Shown here in pieces: positions 1 through 6,641 of a stretch of 12,765 bases of DNA; the first letter of the stretch is position 1, and the number at the start of each line of letters is the position of its first letter. The stretch comes from REEB95 sp035275845 (GTDB lineage: Bacteria; Pseudomonadota; Alphaproteobacteria; ATCC43930; CGMCC-115725). Under the pieces are notes generated by a model. That model was given only the letters and a program-made list of their open reading frames with translations, ran no database searches and was not told where the DNA came from. The position numbers and the translations under genes are program-made. The stretch lies in the NCBI GenBank assembly GCA_035275845.1, contig DATEMD010000053.1, positions 1-12,765 on the forward strand. The letters are read 5' to 3'.

Positions 1-453
1 CGGCTTGAGCCGCGCGGCATCGACCAAATCGAACGACCGGCCGGTGGCGGACGACAGACGCTTGGCCTTGGTGTCGGTCCGCATGCGGCGCAGCGTGTCG
101 GCCTGCGCCTTGCCGCGGCCTTCGGCGACGGCTTCAGCAAAATTGGCGAACAGCACGGTGAACCACAGCCACAGCGTGATCTGACCCGAGAACAGCGCGT
201 TGGTGCCGACGACCGTGCCGCTGCCGGCGACCAGATCGCGGACGAAGAAGATCGTCGTCAACACCGAGACGATTTCGACGCAGAACATCACGGGGTTCTT
301 CACCAGCGTGCGCGGATCGAGCTTGCGGAAGGCCGCGCCAATGGCCGGCACGATCAGCTTGCTGTCGAACAGCGGCAGCGGCTGCACGCTGCGCTTGAAC
401 AGCGATTCCGGCCGCGTGTCGGCGGTGATGGCGATGGAATTTTTCGGGCTCAT
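1..453 (-). CDS. kdpB: KdpB, K+-transporting P-type ATPase catalytic subunit (N-terminal fragment, cut by window edge)
   Basis: This is the ATP-hydrolysing subunit of the high-affinity KdpFABC potassium pump in the inner membrane. Only the first 151 residues are in the window (family length is about 680-700), so the phosphorylation motif DKTGT is not visible. What can be seen is the cytoplasmic N-terminus (MSPKNSIAI), the family stretch RKLDPRTLVKNPVMF at about residues 43-57, then VEIVSVLTTIFF and a second hydrophobic segment ITLWLWFTVLFANFAEAVAEG at about 92-112. The latter is followed by GKAQADTLRRMR, which is characteristic of KdpB. The ATG at 453 lies 11 bases after the kdpA stop. A Shine-Dalgarno sequence AAGGA overlaps that stop, which fits translation in step with kdpA. 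Truncation is due to the window edge only; no internal break is seen. Confidence 0.96.
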   Translation of the reverse strand, partial: MSPKNSIAITADTRPESLFKRSVQPLPLFDSKLIVPAIGAAFRKLDPRTLVKNPVMFCVEIVSVLTTIFFVRDLVAGSGTVVGTNALFSGQITLWLWFTVLFANFAEAVAEGRGKAQADTLRRMRTDTKAKRLSSATGRSFDLVDAARLKP

Positions 454-461
454 GGACGCAA

Positions 462-466
462 TCCTT
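462..466 (-). promoter_or_regulatory. kdpB ribosome binding site overlapping the kdpA stop codon
   Basis: Read on the minus strand, the junction is TAAGGATTGCGTCCATG. The purine run AAGGA uses the last two bases of the kdpA TAA stop and sits 8 bases before the kdpB ATG. This is good Shine-Dalgarno spacing and supports the ATG at 453 as the kdpB start and translational coupling of the two subunits. Confidence 0.7.
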
Positions 467-2204
467 ATGGCGACGTGGCGTAGAGCGTGCCGTGGTTCAT
501 CGCGACCTGCTCGACGACGGGGCCGAGCGAAACGGCCGGGAAATAGGTCAAGCCGCCGACGATGAGGATCACGCCGACCAGCAGGCCGACGAAAAGCGGA
601 CCGGTGGTCGGGAACGTGCCGGCGGACGGCGCCAGCAGCTTCTTCTGCGCAAGCGAGCCGGCGACCGCCAAAAGCGGAATGACGAAGATGAAACGGCCCA
701 TCAGCATCGCAAAGGCGAGCGTCACGTTGTAGAAATATGTGTTGGCGCTGAGGCCGGCGAAGGCCGAGCCATTGTTGCCCGTGGCCGAGGTGAACGCATA
801 GAGGATCTCGCTGAAGCCGTGCGGCCCGGCGTTGGCGGTGCCGGCGAGGCCCGCCGGCAGCACCGAGGCGAGCGCGGTCCAGCCGAGGATCGACAGCGGC
901 AGCGACAGCAACGCCAGGATGGTCATCTTGACCTCCTTGGCCTCGAGCTTCTTGCCGAGATATTCGGGCGTGCGGCCGACCATCAGGCCGGCGACGAACA
1001 TGGCGACAATGGCGAAAGCCAGGATGCCGTAGAGACCGGAGCCGACGCCGCCGAAGATCACTTCGCCGAGCTGAATATTGACCAGTGGCACCGCGCCACC
1101 CAACGGCGTCAGGCTGTCGTGCATGGTGTTGACGGCGCCACATGACGCGTCGGTGGTGACGGTGGTGAACAGCGCCGAGTTGGCGATGCCGAAGCGGACT
1201 TCCTTGCCTTCCATATTGCCGCCGGCCTGGAGCGCGCTCGGCGCCTGGTCGACGTGATATTGCGCGAAGACCGGATTGCCCTTGGCTTCGGACCAATAAC
1301 AGACGGTCATGCCGACGAGGAACAGCACGCCCATCGCCGCGAACAGCGCCCAGCCTTGCTTCTCGTTCTTGACCATGCGGCCGAGGACGTTGGTGAGGCC
1401 GGCGCCGAGCGAGAAGATCAGCACGATCTGGACGAAATTGGTCAGGGCGTTCGGATTTTCGAATGGATGGGCCGAGTTGGCGTTGAAGAAGCCACCGCCG
1501 TTGGTGCCCATCATCTTGATGACTTCCTGCGAGGCGACCGGGCCGACGGCGATGGTCTGCTTGGCGCCTTCGAGGGTGGTGGCATCGACATAAGGGCCGA
1601 GCGTCTGCGGCATGCCCTGCCAAACGAAGAACAATCCCACGACCACCGACAGCGGCAGCAGGACGTAAAGCGTGCAGCGCGTCAGATCGACCCAGAAATT
1701 GCCGATGGTCTTCACCTCGCGCCGGGCGAAGCCGCGGATGACGGCGATGGCGAGCGCGATGCCGGTGGCGGCGGAGAGGAAATTATGCACCGCGAGACCG
1801 GCCATCTGCGTCAGATAGCTCATCGTCGTCTCGGGCGTGTAGGACTGCCAGTTGGTGTTGGTGATGAAGCTGACCGCCGTGTTGAAGGCGAGGCTTTGCT
1901 CGACCGCGCTCTGGCCCGCCGGATTGAACGGCAGAACAGCCTGGAGCCGCTGCAAGGCGTAAAGCGTCAAGACGCCGACGAGGCTGAACAGCAGCATCGC
2001 GGCAGCGTAGATCAGCCAATGCTGCTCGTGGCTTTCGTCGACGCCGCAGCACCAATAGACCACGCGTTCGATCGGACGCAGCACCGGATGCAGGAACGTG
2101 CGCTCGCCGTTGAACACACGCGTCATGTAGCCGCCGAGCGGCCGCGTGATAGCGACGACGACGACGCAGAAGATCACGATTTGCAACCAGCCGTTGGCGG
2201 TCAT
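465..2204 (-). CDS. kdpA: KdpA, K+-binding and translocating subunit of KdpFABC
   Basis: KdpA is the channel-like subunit that selects and carries K+ in the Kdp pump. It belongs to the superfamily of K+ transporters and has four pore loops. At 579 residues it is near the usual 555-590. All four selectivity regions are readable: FITNTNWQSY at about residues 113-122, GTNGGGFFNANSAHPFENP at 233-251, SCGAVNTMHDSLTPLGG at 354-370, and TSATGNNGSAFAGLSAN at 472-488. Many hydrophobic segments lie between them, starting with WLQIVIFCVVVVAI at the N-terminus. The start at 2204 is 10 bases after the kdpF stop; the Shine-Dalgarno sequence is weak (GAAAG overlapping the end of kdpF), so coupling to kdpF translation is likely. 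The gene is intact with no missing motif. In characterised bacteria the operon is induced by low K+ through KdpD/KdpE; neither is in this window. Confidence 0.98.
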   Translation of the reverse strand: MTANGWLQIVIFCVVVVAITRPLGGYMTRVFNGERTFLHPVLRPIERVVYWCCGVDESHEQHWLIYAAAMLLFSLVGVLTLYALQRLQAVLPFNPAGQSAVEQSLAFNTAVSFITNTNWQSYTPETTMSYLTQMAGLAVHNFLSAATGIALAIAVIRGFARREVKTIGNFWVDLTRCTLYVLLPLSVVVGLFFVWQGMPQTLGPYVDATTLEGAKQTIAVGPVASQEVIKMMGTNGGGFFNANSAHPFENPNALTNFVQIVLIFSLGAGLTNVLGRMVKNEKQGWALFAAMGVLFLVGMTVCYWSEAKGNPVFAQYHVDQAPSALQAGGNMEGKEVRFGIANSALFTTVTTDASCGAVNTMHDSLTPLGGAVPLVNIQLGEVIFGGVGSGLYGILAFAIVAMFVAGLMVGRTPEYLGKKLEAKEVKMTILALLSLPLSILGWTALASVLPAGLAGTANAGPHGFSEILYAFTSATGNNGSAFAGLSANTYFYNVTLAFAMLMGRFIFVIPLLAVAGSLAQKKLLAPSAGTFPTTGPLFVGLLVGVILIVGGLTYFPAVSLGPVVEQVAMNHGTLYATSP

Positions 2205-2214
2205 GGGAGGGCTT

Positions 2215-2301
2215 TCAGAATTTTTCGGGGCGGACGAGCGCGACGATGAGATAGACGGTGATGACCAGGCCCACGAGGCCGCCGAGAATGTTATCGAGCA
2301 T
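2215..2301 (-). CDS. kdpF: KdpF, small membrane subunit of the Kdp ATPase (28 residues)
   Basis: This tiny gene encodes a single membrane span of 28 residues starting MLDNILGGLVGL and ending VRPEKF. Size, position directly before kdpA, and the ending (hydrophobic helix, then A-L-V-R-P-E-K/R-F) match KdpF of the KdpFABC pump, where it packs against KdpA and stabilises the complex. It is preceded by a second mini-gene at 2309-2392; only 7 bases separate that stop from this ATG. The ATG at 2301 has no strong Shine-Dalgarno sequence (TAAGGCGGCC before it gives only a partial match), suggesting translation coupled to the upstream peptide. It ends with TGA ten bases before kdpA. The identification rests on reading the pattern by eye; no homology search was possible. 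Confidence 0.9.
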   Translation of the reverse strand: MLDNILGGLVGLVITVYLIVALVRPEKF

Positions 2302-2308
2302 GGCCGCC

Positions 2309-2392
2309 TTACATCTTTTCGCAGGCGATGACGTAGCCCAACGTCAGCGCGAAGGACGCAACGACCGTGGCAAGCAGGATGACATCGAGCAT
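2309..2392 (-). CDS. Unnamed 27-residue membrane peptide at the head of the kdp operon
   Basis: This is a small open frame directly upstream of kdpF. It encodes MLDVILLATVVASFAL, then TLGYVIACEKM, and ends in TAA. Residues 4-23 form one hydrophobic span, followed by a short Cys-Glu-Lys-Met tail at the presumed cytoplasmic or interfacial end. Its ATG has GGAG five bases upstream (2401-2398). The tight spacing to kdpF (7 bases) and the identical first three codons (ATG CTC GAT) argue that it is expressed and part of the operon. I recall similar peptides of about 27 residues ahead of kdpF in other bacteria, usually left as hypothetical proteins, but I cannot verify this here. Possible roles are a second KdpF-like accessory subunit, a regulator of Kdp, or a leader peptide. 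The function is unknown. Confidence 0.7.
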   Translation of the reverse strand: MLDVILLATVVASFALTLGYVIACEKM

Positions 2393-2417
2393 GGGCGCTC
2401 CGCGGTGGATAGCGCCC
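2393..2417 (-). promoter_or_regulatory. Hairpin abutting the first kdp start codon and covering half its ribosome binding site
   Basis: A perfect 7-bp inverted repeat (GGGCGCT and AGCGCCC, 11-base loop) ends at the base before the ATG at 2392. On the minus-strand RNA the GGAG ribosome binding site lies at the 3' edge of the loop: its GG is in the loop and its AG is in the stem. If formed, the hairpin would hinder initiation at the 27-residue peptide and, through coupling, at kdpF and kdpA. Whether the whole hairpin is transcribed depends on a transcription start I cannot place. Confidence 0.45.
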
Positions 2418-2457
2418 GGATATGAGAGCCGCGCCGTGTTAATTTTCGAGAGCGATT

Positions 2458-2469
2458 CGGCGGCCGCCG
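2458..2469. repeat. 12-bp perfect palindrome CGGCGGCCGCCG in the kdp control region
   Basis: This is a perfect palindrome in the 116-bp gap between tusA and the kdp operon, directly next to the 11-bp-period direct repeat. It may be a protein binding site or chance in GC-rich DNA. It lacks a following T-run, so it does not look like a tusA terminator. Confidence 0.35.
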
Positions 2470-2487
2470 TATAAAGGCCGCATAAAG
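2469..2487 (-). promoter_or_regulatory. Candidate KdpE operator: direct repeat with 11-bp period
   Basis: On the minus strand the sequence CTTTATGCGGCCTTTATACG contains two half-sites, CTTTATGC and CTTTATAC, 11 bp apart, in front of the kdp genes. OmpR-family response regulators bind tandem half-sites about one helical turn apart. The E. coli kdp operator, as I recall it, has TTTATA and TTTACA also 11 bp apart. The position about 75-95 bp ahead of the first start codon suits an activator. A -35/-10 pair downstream is not clear; CATATC at 2424-2419 is a possible -10. The KdpE assignment is inference, since no kdpE is in the window. Confidence 0.5.
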
Positions 2488-2509
2488 ATCGGCGTAGACG
2501 CGCGCCGCG

Positions 2510-2749
2510 CTATGACTTCTGCAGCGTGAACACCAGAACGCCGCCGGCCTGCTCCTGACAATCGAGCAGATGCGCGCCGGTCGTCTTGCAGAAATGCTCG
2601 AAATCCTTGACCGCGCCGGGATCGGTGGCGAGCACGCGGAGCACGCCGCCGGCTTTCAGGTCCTTCATCGCCTTGCGCGCCTTCAACACCGGCAGCGGGC
2701 ATTTGAGGCCTTTGGCGTCGAGCGTGAAATCGGGTTCCCGTGCGGTCAT
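2510..2749 (-). CDS. tusA: TusA/SirA-family sulfur carrier protein
   Basis: This encodes a 79-residue protein of the TusA (SirA/YedF) fold. Family members carry persulfide sulfur on a conserved N-terminal cysteine and hand it to partners in tRNA thiolation, molybdopterin or other sulfur pathways. The signature is L-K-C-P-L-P-V-L-K-A-R-K at residues 15-26, with the active cysteine at Cys17 inside CPxP. Additional cysteines are at 54 (EHFCKTTGAH) and 64. The length is typical of the family (about 75-82). The ATG at 2749 lies only 3 bases after the parC stop, so it is probably co-translated as the last gene of the housekeeping operon. Without its partner genes nearby, the exact sulfur acceptor cannot be stated, and the tusA symbol is a family-level assignment. 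The gene ends with TAG at 2510; I see no convincing terminator after it. Confidence 0.88.
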   Translation of the reverse strand: MTAREPDFTLDAKGLKCPLPVLKARKAMKDLKAGGVLRVLATDPGAVKDFEHFCKTTGAHLLDCQEQAGGVLVFTLQKS

Positions 2750-2752
2750 GGT

Positions 2753-4978
2753 TCAACCGAATTTGTTGTCGGCGTTGAAACCGCGGGCGATGCGGCCGGC
2801 GGCGGCGCGCGCACCGAGCCAAGCCCTGAGATCGGTCTCGGTGCGGACGCGGTCGCCCGATTTCCAGCTCAACCCCTCGGCGCGCTTGAAGGTCTTGGCA
2901 TCCGAAAGCCCGCCATCGTGGTAGCGCTGCAAGATGACGCCGCGGCCGCCATTGAGCTCGGGCACTTCGGAAAGCGGAAAGATCAGCAGCTTGCGGTTCT
3001 CACCGATGACGGCGACATGATCGCCGGCGACCGGCACCGCCACGCGTGCGGCCGCATCCTTGCCCGGCCGCATCACCTGCTTACCGTTGCGCGTCTGCGC
3101 CAGGACTTCGTCGGCCGGCGCGATGAAGCCGCGGCCATCGCTTGCGGCAACGAGAAGCTTCTCGCCCGGCTTGTAAACCAGCACCGAAGCGACGTCGTAT
3201 TCGTTCGGCAGGTCAACCATCATGCGCACCGGCTCGCCGTTGCCGCGGCCGCCCGGCAGCTTGTCGATCGCCAGCGTGTAGAAGCGGCCGTTGGTGGCAA
3301 ACACCAGCAGCTTGTCGGTGGTGAGAGCTTCCAAGGCGAAGCGCGGGCCGTCGCCTTCCTTGTAGCTGATGGTATCGAGCTTGAGGCCGTGGCCCTTGGC
3401 GGCGCGTACCCAGCCTTTTGCTGAAACCAGAACCGTCACCGGCTCGCGCTCGACCAGCGCCTCCAAGGGCACCTCGACGACGGTCGGCGCAGCGGCGATT
3501 TCGGTGCGGCGTTTGCCGAGCAGCGTCGTCGGGCCGAATTCCTTGCGTAGTTCAGTCAGTTCCTCGCCGATACGCTTCCACTGGCGCTTCTCGTCAGCAA
3601 GCAGGCCGGCGAGTTCCTTGTCCTCGGCGACGAGCTCTTTCAACTCGGTGCGGATGGCGATTTCCTCGATCTTACGCAAGGCGCGCAAGCGCATGTCGAG
3701 GATGGCGTCCGCCTGCAGCGACGTCAGGTGCCAGCGTTTCATCATCCGCTCTTTGGCGTCGTCGTAATTGCGGATGAGACGGATGACTTCGTCGATGTGC
3801 AGATAGACGATCATCAGGCCCTTGAGGACCTGGCTGCGGTGCGCAATCGCCTCGCGACGGAAGCGTGAGCGGCGTTGCAGCACCTCGCGGCGATGATCGA
3901 GGAAGGCCTGGAGCGCCTCCTTCAGGTTCATCACGCGTGGCACGCCGTCCTTGTCGAGGACGTTGAGGTTGAGGGCGATGCGCGTTTCGAGTTCGGTGGC
4001 GCGGAACAACGATTCCATCAACATCGCGGGCTCGACGTTGCGGCTCTTCGGTTCGAGCACGAGGCGGACGACGTCGGTCGATTCGTCACGAACATCCGCG
4101 AGGAGCGGCAGCTTGCGCTCTTCCAGCAATTGCGCGATGCGCTCGATCAGCCGCGATTTCTGAACCTGATACGGGATTTCGCTGACGACGACCTGATACG
4201 TGCCCTGGCCGAGCTTCTCGGTCGTCCAGCGCGCGCGCAGCCGGAAGCTGCCGCGGCCGGTGGCATAGGCTTGCTTGATGCTGCCGGCATCCTCGACCAA
4301 CACGCCACCGGTCGGAAAATCCGGACCGGGCATGAGCTCGACCAGGTCGCCGATACCGGCGCGCGTATGCTTCACCAGATGGATGAGTGCATCGCACAGC
4401 TCGACGATATTGTGCGGCGGAACGCTGGTCGCCATGCCGACGGCGATACCCGACGCGCCGTTGGCGAGCAGGTTGGGGAACCGCGCTGGCAGGACCAGCG
4501 GCTCGTCATTCTCGCCATCGTAGGTCGGCCGGAAATCGACCGTGTTCTCGTCGATGCCGGCAAGCAGCGCCTCGGCCACCTCGGTCAGACGGCTCTCGGT
4601 GTAGCGCATCGCCGCCGGATTATCGCCGTCGATGTTCCCGAAATTTCCCTGCCCGTCGACCAACGGATAGCGTTGCGCGAAATCCTGCGCCAGGCGCACC
4701 AACGCGTCATAGACCGCAACGTCACCGTGCGGATGGAATTTACCGATGACGTCGCCGACGACGCGCGCGCATTTCTTGTAGCCCGATTTCGGATCGAGCC
4801 GCAGCTGGCGCATCGCAAAAAGTAGCCGCCGGTGCACCGGCTTCAGGCCATCACGCACGTCGGGGAGCGACCGCGCCATGATTGTCGACAGCGCGTACGA
4901 GAGATACCGCTCGCTCAGCGCATCCGCGAGCGCAACGTCGCGCACCTCGCCGACGAGACTGGAACCGGATTTCTTCAT
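2753..4978 (-). CDS. parC: ParC, DNA topoisomerase IV subunit A
   Basis: ParC is the DNA-cleaving subunit of topoisomerase IV, which with ParE unlinks daughter chromosomes. At 741 residues it is normal for alphaproteobacteria. The winged-helix breakage-reunion core is clear: LPDVRDGLKPVHRRLLFAM at about 38-56, the quinolone-region GKFHPHGDVAVYDALVRLAQ at 79-98, and the catalytic tyrosine Tyr126 in AAMRYTESRL. The coiled-coil arm with the family's LxxLRxIEE-like region lies near 420-490, and the beta-pinwheel C-terminal domain includes LNGGRGVILQRYHDGG. The GyrA box QRRGGKG is absent, which favours ParC over GyrA. The position where E. coli ParC has Ser80 is Val87 here, while the acidic residue (Asp91) is kept. 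The ATG overlaps the recO stop (ATGA), and tusA follows after 3 bases. Confidence 0.96.
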   Translation of the reverse strand: MKKSGSSLVGEVRDVALADALSERYLSYALSTIMARSLPDVRDGLKPVHRRLLFAMRQLRLDPKSGYKKCARVVGDVIGKFHPHGDVAVYDALVRLAQDFAQRYPLVDGQGNFGNIDGDNPAAMRYTESRLTEVAEALLAGIDENTVDFRPTYDGENDEPLVLPARFPNLLANGASGIAVGMATSVPPHNIVELCDALIHLVKHTRAGIGDLVELMPGPDFPTGGVLVEDAGSIKQAYATGRGSFRLRARWTTEKLGQGTYQVVVSEIPYQVQKSRLIERIAQLLEERKLPLLADVRDESTDVVRLVLEPKSRNVEPAMLMESLFRATELETRIALNLNVLDKDGVPRVMNLKEALQAFLDHRREVLQRRSRFRREAIAHRSQVLKGLMIVYLHIDEVIRLIRNYDDAKERMMKRWHLTSLQADAILDMRLRALRKIEEIAIRTELKELVAEDKELAGLLADEKRQWKRIGEELTELRKEFGPTTLLGKRRTEIAAAPTVVEVPLEALVEREPVTVLVSAKGWVRAAKGHGLKLDTISYKEGDGPRFALEALTTDKLLVFATNGRFYTLAIDKLPGGRGNGEPVRMMVDLPNEYDVASVLVYKPGEKLLVAASDGRGFIAPADEVLAQTRNGKQVMRPGKDAAARVAVPVAGDHVAVIGENRKLLIFPLSEVPELNGGRGVILQRYHDGGLSDAKTFKRAEGLSWKSGDRVRTETDLRAWLGARAAAGRIARGFNADNKFG

Positions 4979-5730
4979 GCCGACTCGATTCGTTGTGCCG
5001 TTAGAGTACCGGTTCGGCGCAACACGTCAACGAAGCGCGTGCGCGCCGCCGGCATCTTGCGGCCATGCGGGTGGAATACGCGACGATCGAGAAAAAAGCC
5101 GGTCAGTTTCAAGCCATCGAGAATCTGCGTCCCATCCGGCGTCATCGCCTTGTCGAGCAGGAATGGCGGCAGGACCAGGAGTCGCTCACGGTAAGGCGTC
5201 GCGGCCTCGGTTGAGACGGCCTGGCCCGATCGCGGCGACACGTAGGTCAGGGCTTGGCGCACGCCCGTCGCAGCGCAACGCGACAGATCGAGCCCATAGC
5301 CGAGTTCGGCCAGCAGATCGAGTTCGAGCAGAACGTAGCGCGCCGGATAAGCGTCGTCACGGCTGAGCCGGTCGAGCAGCCCGATCATGCCGGCATAAAA
5401 GCGCGGATGGGGCTCGCGTTCCGGCAGGGTCGCCGCCGCCATCGCCGCGACGGCCGCCAAGCATGCGAGGCGCGCCCGGTCGTCGATGAAGCGCGCCGCC
5501 CGACCGCCGAGCAACTCGCCGGTATAGGTGCCGAGATGATCGATGAGGCGCGCCGACCAGGTCACGCTGACCTGATTGCCGATTTGATAGAGCACGCGGG
5601 ATTTCGGCCCCTGCCCGCCCCGCACCAGGCCGGCGTATCGCCCGTGCTCCTCAGTCAGGACTTCGACGATCAACGCGCGCTCGCCGTGCCGCCGCGTCGC
5701 AAGGACGATACCCTGATCGACCCAATGCAT
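4975..5730 (-). CDS. recO: RecO, DNA repair and recombination mediator
   Basis: RecO loads RecA onto SSB-coated single-stranded DNA in the RecFOR pathway and can anneal strands. The 251-residue protein starts MHWVDQGIVLATRRHGERA and fits the N-terminal OB fold of RecO (residues 1-80; note YAGLVRGGQGPKSR at 32-45, the family's G-x-x-R-G-x-x-x-x-x-S segment). A helical C-terminal domain follows, with FYAGMIGLLDRL at 111-122 and LLELDLLAELGYGLDLSRCA at 134-153. The frame stays open upstream to 6105, but that part lies inside era and reads as low-complexity arginine-rich sequence. I chose the ATG at 5730 because it matches the family N-terminus and overlaps the era stop as TAATG. The stop overlaps the parC start as ATGA. 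Both junctions indicate coupled translation. Confidence 0.94.
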   Translation of the reverse strand: MHWVDQGIVLATRRHGERALIVEVLTEEHGRYAGLVRGGQGPKSRVLYQIGNQVSVTWSARLIDHLGTYTGELLGGRAARFIDDRARLACLAAVAAMAAATLPEREPHPRFYAGMIGLLDRLSRDDAYPARYVLLELDLLAELGYGLDLSRCAATGVRQALTYVSPRSGQAVSTEAATPYRERLLVLPPFLLDKAMTPDGTQILDGLKLTGFFLDRRVFHPHGRKMPAARTRFVDVLRRTGTLTAQRIESA

Positions 5731-6641
5731 TATTCGTCGAAATCGAGGCGCATGGCGGCGTAACGCTCGCGATCTTCGGTCCAATTCTCGGTCACGCGCA
5801 CCTGAATGAATAGATGGACGCGCCGCTGGAAAATAGCTTCGAGATCGACGCGCGCGGCCGCGCCGATGCTCTTGATCTGCCGGCCCTCGGCTCCGACGAC
5901 GATCGCTTTCTGCCCATCGCGGACGACGTGCACGACCTGATCGATCCGCACACTGCCGTCTGGACGATCTTCCCATTTCTCGGTTTCGACGGTCGCCGAA
6001 TAGGGCAGCTCCTGGTGCAACTGGCGGAAAATCTGCTCGCGCGTGGCCTCGGCCGCCAGCAGCCGCAACGGCACGTCGGTGATCTCGTCCTCGGGATAGA
6101 GCCACGGTCCGCGCGGCAGCGCATTCGCCAGATAAACCTTGAGATCCTCGACGCCGTCGCCGGTCAATCCGGAGATCATGAAGATGCGATCGAATACGCC
6201 TTCCCGATCGAGCGCCTGTGCCAACGGCAGAAGGTCGCCGCGCTTCACCTTGTCGACTTTATTGAGCGCGAGCACCGCGCGGCGCTTGGCGTCACGCAGA
6301 CCGTCGATGATTCGGCCGGTATCCGTATCGAGACCGCGTGCGGCATCGACCAGCACGACAACGTTTTCCGCGTCGTGCGCGCCGGTCCATGCCGCTTTGA
6401 CCATAGCCCGTTCGAGCCGGCGCTTGGGCTCGAAAATCCCGGGCGTATCGACAAAGATGATCTGTGCATTGCCATCGATGACAATGCCGAGCATGCGCGC
6501 GCGCGTGGTTTGCACCTTGGGCGTGACGATCGCCAGCTTCGAGCCGACGAGGCGATTGAGCAGCGTCGATTTGCCCGAATTCGGCGCGCCGATCAGGGCG
6601 ACATGGCCGCAGCGCGTTGTGACCGGTACGGCGTCGCTCAT
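5730..6641 (-). CDS. era: Era, GTPase for small ribosomal subunit assembly
   Basis: Era binds the 3' end of 16S rRNA and acts in 30S maturation and cell-cycle progression. The 303-residue sequence has every G motif: G1 GAPNSGKS (18-25), G2 QTTRAR (about 44-49), G3 DTPG (65-68), G4 NKVD (127-130) and a G5-like SGLTGDG (157-163). The C-terminal KH domain follows with VVGAEGRQIKSIG (248-260), then the typical ending VRVTENWTEDRERYAAM. Length matches the family (about 295-310). The start at 6641 overlaps the rnc stop (ATGA) and the end overlaps recO (TAATG). The rnc-era-recO order is shared with E. coli and many proteobacteria, where RNase III and Era both act in rRNA processing. Confidence 0.98.
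   Translation of the reverse strand: MSDAVPVTTRCGHVALIGAPNSGKSTLLNRLVGSKLAIVTPKVQTTRARMLGIVIDGNAQIIFVDTPGIFEPKRRLERAMVKAAWTGAHDAENVVVLVDAARGLDTDTGRIIDGLRDAKRRAVLALNKVDKVKRGDLLPLAQALDREGVFDRIFMISGLTGDGVEDLKVYLANALPRGPWLYPEDEITDVPLRLLAAEATREQIFRQLHQELPYSATVETEKWEDRPDGSVRIDQVVHVVRDGQKAIVVGAEGRQIKSIGAAARVDLEAIFQRRVHLFIQVRVTENWTEDRERYAAMRLDFDE

Noticed and set aside
1254..2249. A 331-codon open frame on the plus strand over kdpA
   Set aside because: It is antisense to a clear kdpA and rich in Arg, His, Asp, Glu and Ala with no domain. Such open antisense frames are expected in GC-rich coding DNA.
3875..4825. A 316-codon open frame on the plus strand over parC
   Set aside because: It is antisense to the catalytic core of parC, with biased composition and no recognisable domain.
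5731..6105. N-terminal extension of recO to 6105
   Set aside because: The extension overlaps era and is Arg-rich nonsense; MHWVDQGIVL at 5730 matches the RecO N-terminus and overlaps the era stop.
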